A program made the translations under genes and the position numbers. A DNA stretch of 34,685 nt from an uncultured Clostridia bacterium (GTDB taxonomy: Bacteria; Bacillota; Clostridia; TANB77; CAG-508), in contig CALYAG010000016.1 in NCBI GenBank assembly GCA_944393465.1, forward strand, positions 1 through 34,685, in the 5' to 3' direction. Below are positions 28,086 to 34,685 of this stretch, one piece after another. The stretch's first letter is position 1, and each line of letters opens with the position of its first letter. The notes under the pieces are model-generated. The model was given only the letters and a program-made list of their open reading frames with translations, ran no database searches and was not told the DNA's origin.

Positions 28086-28949
28086 TTAAGTCTTAAAAGA
28101 TGCCATTAATGACGATATATTACTTGAAACATCAACGCTAACTCCACCTAAAATCTCACGAATAAAAGTATTCGCTCTCATTAATGCATAAATTGCACCA
28201 ATTAAAAGTAGTTTATTTGCTCCATCTAAAGAGAGCATTACAATTAGTATTAAAGCAACAAAAGACTGAAGTAAGAGAAGGGAGAAAAAGGCTTTTGCCC
28301 ATGCTTTAAATATCCAGTAACTTGAGGTATTTATTAAAGAAAGCATTGCAAGAGGTGTAGTAAGTACGAAAACCTGTATTATTATGTATCTAAGGGAATA
28401 TGAAAATAGAATATTTAACAGTCCTACAGATATAAAGCCTTTTATAATGCCATCAAATGAAAATAAATCAAAACTGTTTTCTCCCACGGATATAACAGAA
28501 TTTAAGCTTTGTATTAAGCTTGAAAAACTAATATCTTCTCCTACAACACTTTTTCCTATATCTTGTATACTACCAGAAATTAAATAATTTATATTTAGCA
28601 CTTGTTCACACACAAAGTAAGAACTGTTAACAAAAATGCCAATAATAATCATTTTAAAAATAAACTGAGTAGGCTTTTCCACATTATTTCCAGTAAATGT
28701 GGAATACGAATACCTTATGGCATAGTAAATAATAATGGCTAGTAGTAAAGCATCAGTTAAATACAAAATGCCATTTTTGCCATTTGCTCCAAGTAGTTTT
28801 TCAAAAAATGAATTGTCTATAATACTACTATCAACAAAAGTAAATGTATCCAAATATGAGTAAACATTGTTATCTATAGATGAAAACAAATTACTAAATA
28901 TAGAATTAATTGTTTCAATAATAAGATTTACTATTTCTGATTGTTCCAC
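28086..28949 (-). CDS. VirB6/TrbL-like polytopic membrane protein
   Basis: A 287-residue protein starting at GTG (28949) with AAAGGA upstream. After an acidic N-terminal region it has about six hydrophobic segments (near 61-80, 97-113, 170-186, 188-206, 218-240, 247-258), a conserved-looking LTTPLAML, and WIFKAWAKAFFSLLLLQSF typical of VirB6/TrbL or Gram-positive TrsL-type channel subunits. Placed between the pilin-like gene and prgI, it probably forms the membrane channel of the secretion machine. Confidence 0.8.
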   Translation of the reverse strand: MEQSEIVNLIIETINSIFSNLFSSIDNNVYSYLDTFTFVDSSIIDNSFFEKLLGANGKNGILYLTDALLLAIIIYYAIRYSYSTFTGNNVEKPTQFIFKMIIIGIFVNSSYFVCEQVLNINYLISGSIQDIGKSVVGEDISFSSLIQSLNSVISVGENSFDLFSFDGIIKGFISVGLLNILFSYSLRYIIIQVFVLTTPLAMLSLINTSSYWIFKAWAKAFFSLLLLQSFVALILIVMLSLDGANKLLLIGAIYALMRANTFIREILGGVSVDVSSNISSLMASFKT

Positions 28950-28964
28950 GTTAAATTCCTTTCT

Positions 28965-29297
28965 CTAGCCTATCAAAGACTCAATTGCAGATAATACAAG
29001 ATTAATTGCTAGGACAAAGCCATAAGCAAATAAAGAGCCACGTATAACCTTTTTAGCAGTACGCATTTTTTCTTCATCACCGAAGCTAAATTTTTTCATA
29101 AACAGACCAACGCCAACTGCTACAGCAGCTGCAGGTGTAGCAAGTTTAAGTATCCAGTCTTCAATATCTTCAAAAGCATTTGTTAAAGTTTTAACAAGCT
29201 TTGGAGTAGCAGCATACGAATTTGTGGAGGCACAAACAAATAAAAATGCTAAAAACAAACAAAACACAATAAAAAACAATTTCTTTTTATTTTTCAT
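28965..29297 (-). CDS. VirB2/TrbC-like pilin subunit
   Basis: A 110-residue protein with a signal peptide (about 1-29, ending NSYAA) and two later membrane segments (LATPAAAVAVGVGLFMKKF, about 50-66, and SLFAYGFVLAINLVLSAIES, about 88-107) separated by a short charged loop. This two-helix layout is that of VirB2/TrbC pilins. ATG 29297 fits the signal peptide and has GGAAAGG 12 nt upstream; a TTG at 29351 in frame with AAAGGA upstream is an alternative. Confidence 0.78.
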   Translation of the reverse strand: MKNKKKLFFIVFCLFLAFLFVCASTNSYAATPKLVKTLTNAFEDIEDWILKLATPAAAVAVGVGLFMKKFSFGDEEKMRTAKKVIRGSLFAYGFVLAINLVLSAIESLIG

Positions 29298-29447
29298 AAA
29301 AATTTCATTCCTTTCCAAGGTGCAACTAGTTATGAAAGATATTTCTTTCAAACTAAATCACATCCTTTTAAAATATTTAGGTATTTGAGGAACCTATAAA
29401 CCTTAATTGGAAATTTATCATTAGAAAAAAGCTATCTTTTGATTAAA

Positions 29448-31130
29448 TTATTCTTTAAAATATGGTATCATATTAACTTTTTGCGGTTTTATAATTTTAT
29501 TACCATTAGATAAAAAAGCCAAACTCGTAAAAGTCTCTAGCTCTTGGGTAAAAAAATTATAATCAAAAGAATAATCAAATTGAAAATATGTATTTATACT
29601 TTCGGACAAATTTGAGTCAATTGAAGAAAAACGCTTAATTAAATAGTTATAATTGCTTTCTTTGGAATTTTCTGAAATTGTTCTTGAAGATTTTTCTTTG
29701 TCTTCTTTTCCAATCTGCTTTTGAGCGTCTTCAATTGTAAAAATATCATCTGTTCTAAACCAAAGTTTATTAACCAAATTTTGAACAATAACTTTTACAG
29801 AATACTCGTTATTTAAAGTATGGAGCAAAGAGGTATAACTTTGAGTTGCCACAATATTAATACATTTAGCTTCTCTACTTTGAGCAAAAAATTCTGCATC
29901 TGAACTTGTTACATATTCTTGGTATTCATCAGAAATAAATACCATGGGTCTTTTAACGTAAGAGGAAAGCTGAGTAATAACATCTGTTTGAAAATCTAAT
30001 TTTAAGTATGCTGCAATTATTTTGGATAAATTTTTGTATTTACCAATATTTAAGTTCAAAACAACAATTTTGCCGTTTTCAATTGTATCCTCAAAACCAT
30101 AAAAGTTCTCTTTTTGTTTAGTTGGGCAAAAAGTGTGTAAAACCTCATAATCTGAGACAAAACAATTAGTAATTCTAGTAATTTCAGACTTTAAAATGTT
30201 AAAAGTTCTGTCATCTAAGCTGTAAAAATCTTTTTCAATAAATCTTATACAAGATAGCAAATCATAAATATTTGAGTCACTTAAAATTCCAGATAAAAAG
30301 ACTTTGCGAACAACATGCAGTTTTTGCAAATAATAGTTTTTATCTGTAATTAATTTATGCAATTCCTCAAATGTGACATAGCCATTGTTGTAAATTCTAC
30401 AAAAAGTAATAAAGTTTTCAATAACTTGTTCAGACTTATCAAGCCAGTAAGACTCAGAATTATTGGGTGAAAACAAAAGCAAAATTGTTTTTATTCTGTT
30501 GGCCAAAATGGAAGCTTTTAGATTAGGCTTGTCCAATGGATTGTAGGTGTATTTACCATTTAATTCAATGACTATTACATCATTTTGCCTATTGTATTGG
30601 GCTGCAAATTCTTTAACTTTAGAATAATAATTGCCCTTAACGTCAAGAATAAGAAAACCTAGTTTTTCTTGAGGGCTATTGCATTTGTATTTTATTAATT
30701 GTTTTGTAAAAGGATACATTGCAGATGCTGTTTTACCAGTACCAATTCCGCCAGTAATAAGCATATTTTGGTATAAACTTTTTTCGGGAATGTAAATAGG
30801 CTCGCCTTTACCAGATTTACCAATAAGTAAATTAAGATCATTTGGATTGGGAGCTTTTTCTTGTGTGAGATTAGTAGAAATAAAAATATTTGATAAAAAT
30901 TTGGAATAAATAATATTAGAAATGACTATGGCGTCAAATAAAAGAGTAATAATGTAAAGTATTTTAAAATTATGCCATAATGCTGGATCTTCTAATATAA
31001 AATCAAATATTTTCAAATTGCTAACAACTGAGTTAGCTGGGGTAAATAATATTGGTTTAAACAATATTAATGAAAAAATTAAAGTTAAAAATGTAAATAG
31101 CACGCAAAAAATAAATCTAATAGTCATCAC
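29448..31130 (-). CDS. VirD4/TraG-type coupling ATPase
   Basis: The coupling protein that delivers substrates to a type IV channel. Two N-terminal membrane segments (about 5-30 and 55-80) are followed by the ATPase domain with Walker A GGIGTGKT (127-134), FLILDVKGNYYS (about 160-170), Walker B VFISDEYQEY (about 397-406) and IVATQSYTSLL. The C-terminal part matches the TraG/TraD C-terminal region. 560 residues. GTG 31130 and ATG 31127 are both possible starts. It overlaps the small gene upstream by 14 nt. No relaxase accompanies it here. Confidence 0.88.
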   Translation of the reverse strand: MMTIRFIFCVLFTFLTLIFSLILFKPILFTPANSVVSNLKIFDFILEDPALWHNFKILYIITLLFDAIVISNIIYSKFLSNIFISTNLTQEKAPNPNDLNLLIGKSGKGEPIYIPEKSLYQNMLITGGIGTGKTASAMYPFTKQLIKYKCNSPQEKLGFLILDVKGNYYSKVKEFAAQYNRQNDVIVIELNGKYTYNPLDKPNLKASILANRIKTILLLFSPNNSESYWLDKSEQVIENFITFCRIYNNGYVTFEELHKLITDKNYYLQKLHVVRKVFLSGILSDSNIYDLLSCIRFIEKDFYSLDDRTFNILKSEITRITNCFVSDYEVLHTFCPTKQKENFYGFEDTIENGKIVVLNLNIGKYKNLSKIIAAYLKLDFQTDVITQLSSYVKRPMVFISDEYQEYVTSSDAEFFAQSREAKCINIVATQSYTSLLHTLNNEYSVKVIVQNLVNKLWFRTDDIFTIEDAQKQIGKEDKEKSSRTISENSKESNYNYLIKRFSSIDSNLSESINTYFQFDYSFDYNFFTQELETFTSLAFLSNGNKIIKPQKVNMIPYFKE

Positions 31131-31269
31131 CTCTTTTTAATTTAATATGAAGTTTTGAGCCTTGTGCTGAGTGTGTAAACCTGAATTGGAAAAAGGTATA
31201 AATAATATAAAATGCTATAAATAAATTAATTATAGAGATAATAAAAAATAAATCTACTAAAGTAAACAT
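31117..31269 (-). CDS. 50-residue single-span membrane protein
   Basis: ATG at 31269 follows GGAAGGAGTGCCT, and the frame runs to TAG at 31119-31117. One hydrophobic helix (about 4-26, LVDLFFIISIINLFIAFYII) is followed by a basic tail. It is the first gene of the minus-strand secretion operon and overlaps the coupling ATPase start by 14 nt, so the two are probably translationally coupled. Not recognised; it may assist assembly of the coupling ATPase. Confidence 0.7.
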   Translation of the reverse strand: MFTLVDLFFIISIINLFIAFYIIYTFFQFRFTHSAQGSKLHIKLKRGDDY

Positions 31270-31293
31270 AGGCACTCCTTCCAACTATTGGCA

Positions 31294-31322
31294 ATTATAT
31301 AACAAAATTTTCACTTTGTCTA
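31294..31322 (-). promoter_or_regulatory. Promoter of the minus-strand secretion/replication operon
   Basis: On the minus strand TAGACA (31322-31317) and TATAAT (31299-31294), 17 bp apart, precede the seven-gene operon 31269-25722. Confidence 0.65.
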
Positions 31323-31440
31323 TACTTTTTTGAAAAAATGTGATAAAATATTTATGCAATTAAAAAAATTATTTTAAATTGTCAAAATTTTGAACTTTAA
31401 AGATAAGCTTTTAAGCTTAAAATAAGAAAGGAGATATAAA

Positions 31441-31635
31441 ATGAAATTTAGCAAAGATACAAAAATAGGTGAAATAATAGAAAAGGCACCAGAAAAAGTT
31501 GATTTATTATTACAAGCAGGAATGCATTGCATAGGTTGCCCAGCATCACAAGGAGAAACTTTAGAAGAAGCATGCATGATACATGGAATTGATGTAAATG
31601 ATGTTGTTGACGAATTAAACGAAGAAGAAGAGTAG
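31441..31635 (+). CDS. DUF1858 domain protein
   Basis: A 64-residue protein of the DUF1858 family (ScdA-N-like), with KIGEIIEKAPEKVDLLLQAG and the redox-type motif MHCIGCPASQGETLEEA containing two cysteines. Such proteins are associated with hybrid-cluster and iron-sulfur proteins. AAAGGAGAT precedes the ATG. It is divergent from the secretion operon. Confidence 0.88.
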   Translation: MKFSKDTKIGEIIEKAPEKVDLLLQAGMHCIGCPASQGETLEEACMIHGIDVNDVVDELNEEEE

Positions 31636-31702
31636 AATTATTATAAAGGTTCAGGGGTAACCTTTTAAAAGCCTAAATATTTTTAGTTATAAAGGAGCAA
31701 TC

Positions 31703-32239
31703 ATGGAAAGATTAGATTATGCTATTTTATTTGCTACAAAAGCACATGACCTTCAAAGAAGAAAAACAGATAATGTATTAATGATATTCCACCCATTTAC
31801 AGTAGGAATGATGCTAAAAAACGCCAATATGAGTGAAGATTGCGTAATTGCAGGGATACTTCATGATGTAGTTGAAGATACAAAATATACATTAAATGAT
31901 ATAAAAAAAGAATTTGGAGATAATGTTGCTAAGATAGTTGAAGAAGTAACAGAAGATAAATCACTTCCTTGGGAAGAAAGAAAGCAAAAAGCGATGAACA
32001 AAATAAAAACAGCTAGTTTTGAAGGAAAAATGGTTGAATGTGCAGATAAAATAAACAATTTGGAAACATTGTACGATACATTTTTAGAAAAAGGAGATGA
32101 AGTTTGGAAAAGCTTTAATAGACCATATGAAAAGCAAAAATGGTATTATACAGAAATGTATAATGCAGTGACAACGAACTCTAAAGATAACAAATTATAT
32201 GAGAGATATAAAGTAATATTAGATAAACTTTTTAAATAA
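31703..32239 (+). CDS. HD-domain hydrolase (SpoT/RelA-like hydrolase domain)
   Basis: A 178-residue single-domain protein. Metal-binding residues of an HD hydrolase are visible as R-x-K near 20 (QRRKTDNVLMIFHP), HDVVEDTKY (about 54-62) and AD-KINNL (ECADKINNLETL, about 113-124). This is the RelA/SpoT hydrolase pattern; small enzymes of this kind can cleave (p)ppGpp or related nucleotides. Substrate not determinable. AAAGGAG precedes the ATG. Confidence 0.85.
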   Translation: MERLDYAILFATKAHDLQRRKTDNVLMIFHPFTVGMMLKNANMSEDCVIAGILHDVVEDTKYTLNDIKKEFGDNVAKIVEEVTEDKSLPWEERKQKAMNKIKTASFEGKMVECADKINNLETLYDTFLEKGDEVWKSFNRPYEKQKWYYTEMYNAVTTNSKDNKLYERYKVILDKLFK

Positions 32240-32262
32240 GGAATATATTTCCTTATTTTTTT
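32236..32262 (+). terminator. Terminator of the HD-hydrolase gene
   Basis: AAGGAA / TTCCTT stem with a short AT loop, followed by A and a seven-T run. Confidence 0.65.
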
Positions 32263-32752
32263 AATAACTAATTTTCCCATTTAATAAATCATCATTTTCA
32301 ATCCAATCAGCAACATTTATTACTTCATAGTTAGATTTATCAATTCTTACATAAACATGTTTAATTCCAGAATTAATTATAAGTTTTCTACACATTTGAC
32401 AAGGAGAGGCACCTTCCTCATAATTGCCAGTATCTTTTCTAACACCAACTAAATATAAATCGCTATCTATCATATCTTTTCTTGAGGCACTTAGCATAGC
32501 ATTTTGTTCAGCATGAACACTTCTACAAGCATCATAGCCACTGTGTCTTACATCAGGAAATATTTTCTTTTTAGTACAAAAACCTAAATCAATACAATTT
32601 TTTCTTCCCCTTGGAGCACCTGTATAACCAGTTGCAATTATTTCATCATTTTTAACTATAATTGCACCAAAATTTTTACGAAGACAAGTACCTCTTTCTG
32701 AAATTGTTTCTGCTATATCTAAATAGTAGTTAATTTTATCAACACGTTCCAT
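32261..32752 (-). CDS. dCMP deaminase (ComEB-like)
   Basis: A zinc deaminase converting dCMP to dUMP for thymidylate synthesis. The 163-residue protein has the zinc motif HAEQNAML (about 80-87, His and Glu) and SPCQMCRKLI (about 116-125), plus TGYTGAPRGRKNC and the additional conserved CVRIDKS-like region. AAAGGAG precedes the ATG. Confidence 0.92.
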   Translation of the reverse strand: MERVDKINYYLDIAETISERGTCLRKNFGAIIVKNDEIIATGYTGAPRGRKNCIDLGFCTKKKIFPDVRHSGYDACRSVHAEQNAMLSASRKDMIDSDLYLVGVRKDTGNYEEGASPCQMCRKLIINSGIKHVYVRIDKSNYEVINVADWIENDDLLNGKISY

Positions 32753-32808
32753 AAACTTACTCCTTTAGATGATTATAATATTTTGTCATAGATATTGCAA
32801 GAAAAATT

Positions 32809-33552
32809 TTATACATTCCAACCGCCATTTACTTGTACAACTTGTCCTGTAATATAATCTGAATTTGATAGAAACAATACTGTTTCTGCAATATCCTCAG
32901 TTTTTCCTATATGTTCTAATGGTATTTCCTCTATTATTTGCTTTTTTTCTTCTTCTGATAAAAATTTATTCATGTCTGTATCTATTATTCCTGGGGCAAT
33001 ACTATTTACTTGTATATTTGAAGGTCCAAGCTCTTTTGCTAAAGATTTCGTCATTGCATCAACTCCTGCTTTACTAACCGAGTAAGCCATTTCACATGAT
33101 GCTCCTATTATGCCCCATATTGAACTTATATTTATTATTTTTCCTGCTTTGCTATTAATCATATACTTGGATACTTCTTTTGATGTGTAAAATGCAGAAT
33201 ACAAATTATTTTTTAGTATATTATCAAAGTCTTCTATACTTGTATCGTTTATAGTTTTTACTAAATCTATTCCTGCATTATTTACTAGCAAATCAATTTT
33301 TCCAAATTTGTTTATTGTAAAGTCTACTAAGGATTTTACTTCTTCATAATTTGACACATTAGCTTTAAATATGTATACATTGCTAAATTCATTTTCAATT
33401 GCTTTGGCTTGGCTTTCTGATTTGTTATAGTTTAATATAACATTGTATCCATTTTGAGCTAGTTTTTTTACAATAGATGCACCTATGCCTTTTGCTCCGC
33501 CTGTTACTATTGCAACTTTATTTGCTATATTTTTTTCTAGATTTTCTACCAT
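32809..33552 (-). CDS. SDR-family oxidoreductase, 3-oxoacyl-ACP reductase-like (FabG)
   Basis: A 247-residue short-chain dehydrogenase: cofactor motif TGGAKGIGASI (about 17-27), NNAG (about 91-94), catalytic Ser in NISSIWG, YSVSK (Tyr-x-x-x-Lys, about 157-161), NSIAPGIIDTDM and the closing YITGQVVQVNGGWNV. This closely follows FabG in fatty acid synthesis, but no other fab genes are present. Its ATG with AAAGGAG lies inside the HNH gene end (35-nt overlap). Confidence 0.9.
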   Translation of the reverse strand: MVENLEKNIANKVAIVTGGAKGIGASIVKKLAQNGYNVILNYNKSESQAKAIENEFSNVYIFKANVSNYEEVKSLVDFTINKFGKIDLLVNNAGIDLVKTINDTSIEDFDNILKNNLYSAFYTSKEVSKYMINSKAGKIINISSIWGIIGASCEMAYSVSKAGVDAMTKSLAKELGPSNIQVNSIAPGIIDTDMNKFLSEEEKKQIIEEIPLEHIGKTEDIAETVLFLSNSDYITGQVVQVNGGWNV

Positions 33553-33904
33553 TTTTATTTGCTCCTTTGTAAGTGCTAGTTAATGAATGACAATTAGGAC
33601 AAAGCAGTGTTAAATTATCCTCTTTATTATTAAGATAATTTCCATCAATATGTTCAATCTCTAATGGGATGTTACCTGTATATGGGTTAATTTCACCCCA
33701 TCCACACCTAGCACATTTATTATTATATTTAATAAATAAATATGTCTTTATATATGATGATGTCTGATATATTCCTCTTAAACCATTGACCTCACCTTTT
33801 TTCCATTTATTAATATAATTTAAATATTGGTATTCTTTTTGACATTTATTATTACAAAATTTTTTCTTTTGCGAGATAATTTTACCACAATTTAAACAAT
33901 TCAT
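33518..33904 (-). CDS. HNH endonuclease
   Basis: A 128-residue protein starting at ATG 33904 (AAAGGA upstream). Two zinc knuckles come first (CLNCGK, CNNKCQ), then a second pair with the HNH core: CARCGWG, EIEHIDGNYLNNKEDNLTLL, CPNCHS. This is a typical free-standing HNH nuclease as found in phages and intron/intein neighbourhoods. It lies about 100 bp downstream of the intron-bearing tRNA-Thr on the same strand, and overlaps the FabG-like gene. Confidence 0.88.
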   Translation of the reverse strand: MNCLNCGKIISQKKKFCNNKCQKEYQYLNYINKWKKGEVNGLRGIYQTSSYIKTYLFIKYNNKCARCGWGEINPYTGNIPLEIEHIDGNYLNNKEDNLTLLCPNCHSLTSTYKGANKNGRKSRKKYSK

Positions 33905-34007
33905 AAAAGTTTTCCTTTCATTGTTCTTTAAAATTATGCATCTCGTTAAATAAAAAAAAATAAAAGCCAATAACAATAGTTTAACTAAAATTACTGACCT
34001 TTAATAA

Positions 34008-34311
34008 TGGAGCCACTTGTCCGATTTGAACGGACGACCTACTGATTCATACCACTACAATTTTCATTGCCTTATAATGTTTGTGGTCTGGACTTTCTCT
34101 TTGCCATAGATAAACCTTAGGCACATCGTATAAAGTCTCTACACTCGAAATTGCTTTCTAGCTCGGGATTAACATATATTTCTACTTAGTCTTCCCCGAA
34201 TTAGCGATGTCCACTTTGCAAGTTTCCTCACAAAGGTGCAAGATAGTTCAAAGTAATTAAATAATTACCTATCCCACAAGTCAGTTGCTCTACCAGCTGA
34301 GCTAAAGTGGC
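34008..34311 (-). tRNA. tRNA-Thr(UGU) interrupted by a group I intron
   Basis: 5' exon 34311-34276 and 3' exon 34047-34008. Acceptor GCCACTT pairs with AAGTGGC, discriminator T, encoded CCA. D stem GCTC/GAGC, anticodon stem ACTGA/TCAGT and T loop GTTCAAATC are intact. Joined, the anticodon loop reads CTTGTAA with anticodon TGT. The break lies right after the anticodon. Confidence 0.9.
34048..34275 (-). ncRNA. Group I intron in tRNA-Thr anticodon loop
   Basis: About 228 nt. The upstream exon ends in T and the intron ends in G, as group I introns require. Core elements in order on the minus strand: P-like GCTAATTCGGGGAAG (34205-34191), Q-like TTAATCCCGAGCTAG (34172-34158) giving P4, R-like GTGTAGAGACTTTATAC (34144-34128) and S-like GAAAGTCCAGACC (to 34085). 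P7 is the perfect pairing GACTTT / AAAGTC. The P and Q elements resemble those of the cyanobacterial tRNA-Leu intron. No endonuclease ORF inside. Confidence 0.88.
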
Positions 34312-34316
34312 GTTTT

Positions 34317-34391
34317 TGGTGACCCCGACGGGAATCGAACCCATGTCTCCGCCGTGAAAGGGCGATGTCTTAACCGCTTGACCACGGGGCC
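34317..34391 (-). tRNA. tRNA-Glu(UUC)
   Basis: Acceptor GGCCCCG pairs with CGGGGTC (one G-T pair), discriminator A, CCA encoded. Anticodon loop CTTTCAC gives TTC. 75 nt. Confidence 0.95.
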
Positions 34392-34401
34392 AATAATAAT
34401 T

Positions 34402-34429
34402 ATTAGGATTTAAGAACTTAAATCCTAAT
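34402..34429. repeat. Perfect 13-bp inverted repeat between tRNA-Lys and tRNA-Glu
   Basis: ATTAGGATTTAAG and CTTAAATCCTAAT flank AA. It could be a processing hairpin of the tRNA precursor or a weak terminator. Confidence 0.7.
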
Positions 34430-34434
34430 TAAAA

Positions 34435-34510
34435 TGGTGAGCCATCGGGGAATCGAACCCCGGACAACTTGATTAAAAGTCAAGTGCTCTACCAACTGAG
34501 CTAATGACTC
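34435..34510 (-). tRNA. tRNA-Lys(UUU)
   Basis: Acceptor GAGTCAT pairs with ATGGCTC (one T-G pair), discriminator A, CCA encoded. Anticodon loop CTTTTAA gives TTT. 76 nt. Confidence 0.95.
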
Positions 34511-34553
34511 ATAACTCTAGTTGCAACTACTACACGTAGTTGACACATACATT

Positions 34554-34582
34554 ATTGTACTACAAGTAAAGCTGTTTGTCAA
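34554..34582 (-). promoter_or_regulatory. Promoter of the tRNA-Lys-Glu-Thr operon
   Basis: On the minus strand TTGACA (34582-34577) and TACAAT (34559-34554), 17 bp apart. Confidence 0.7.
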
Positions 34583-34609
34583 CTAATCTTTGAAAAAAAT
34601 TTCAAAAAA

Positions 34610-34685
34610 TGTGAATTTTAAGTAAAAATGTCCCGTTTTTGTTTTTGAATTTTTAGTAAAAATGTCTCATGTTTTATTGGTAGAG
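34610..34685 (+). mobile_element. Left end of an IS21-like insertion sequence (partial)
   Basis: 34610-34668 is an exact inverted copy of 18-76, begins with TG, and holds two AGTAAAAATGTC sub-repeats. The remaining 17 bases to the window end would lead into the transposase gene. The two ends are placed as the right end of one copy (window start) and the left end of another (window end), both in the plus orientation. Confidence 0.5.

Noticed and set aside
28481..28500. CCCACGG in the virB6-like gene, resembling the CCWCGG frameshift pattern
   Set aside because: The reading frame is intact through it, so no inserted base is needed.
28942..28957. parS-like TGTTCCACGTTAAATT
   Set aside because: About 13 of 16 positions match the consensus, but the second half-site is broken and it overlaps the virB6 start region.

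Overview
The window is a very AT-rich stretch of chromosome carrying the replication origin of a low-GC Bacillota bacterium, most likely an uncultured Clostridia from a gut-type habitat. The order parB-parA-rsmG-mnmG-mnmE-jag-yidC-yidD-rnpA-rpmH // dnaA-oriC-dnaN-recF-gyrB ... gyrA is the classical Firmicutes origin region. Genes left of the origin are on the minus strand. dnaA through gyrA are on the plus strand.

Layout. 1-76 and 34610-34685 are two inverted, IS21-like element ends, so the window probably stops at two IS copies. 84-471 is a compact antisense locus: a short plus-strand RNA faces a minus-strand mRNA for a 36-residue peptide, resembling par/Fst type I toxin-antitoxin loci. Next come tRNA-Ser(UGA) and the DUF4446-parB-parA, rsmG-mnmG and mnmE blocks. 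A 426-bp tract with no G or C (7503-7928) separates mnmE from the rpmH-rnpA-yidD-yidC-jag operon. dnaA is followed by a strong oriC (eight perfect DnaA boxes, two near-perfect ones, and a six-unit DnaA-trio run), then dnaN, recF and gyrB.

Between gyrB and gyrA lies an insertion of about 6.5 kb. It holds a VirB4 ATPase split over two genes, a CpaE/MinD-like ATPase with an apparent ATT start codon, an unrecognised 240-residue protein, a short ORF containing an (AG)13 tract, and a membrane-anchored formylglycine-generating-enzyme/C-type-lectin-fold protein. The last 27 or so codons of that protein look like the variable region of a diversity-generating retroelement. Beyond gyrA a minus-strand operon (25722-31269) encodes a 50-residue membrane protein, a VirD4/TraG coupling ATPase, a VirB2/TrbC-like pilin, a VirB6-like membrane protein, PrgI, DnaD and DnaI/DnaC. 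The two blocks together supply the core of a Gram-positive type IV secretion machine next to the origin, with no relaxase in view and sharing an operon with replication-initiation genes.

The right end holds a DUF1858 protein, an HD hydrolase, dCMP deaminase, a FabG-like SDR, an HNH endonuclease and a tRNA-Lys/Glu/Thr operon. The tRNA-Thr(UGU) gene is interrupted in its anticodon loop by a group I intron of about 228 nt.

Three genes (dnaA, the lectin-fold protein and dnaI) each carry a single extra base that breaks the frame, and in all three the extra base turns CCWGG into CCWCGG. This shared pattern points to a systematic sequencing error at a methylated motif rather than three real mutations.
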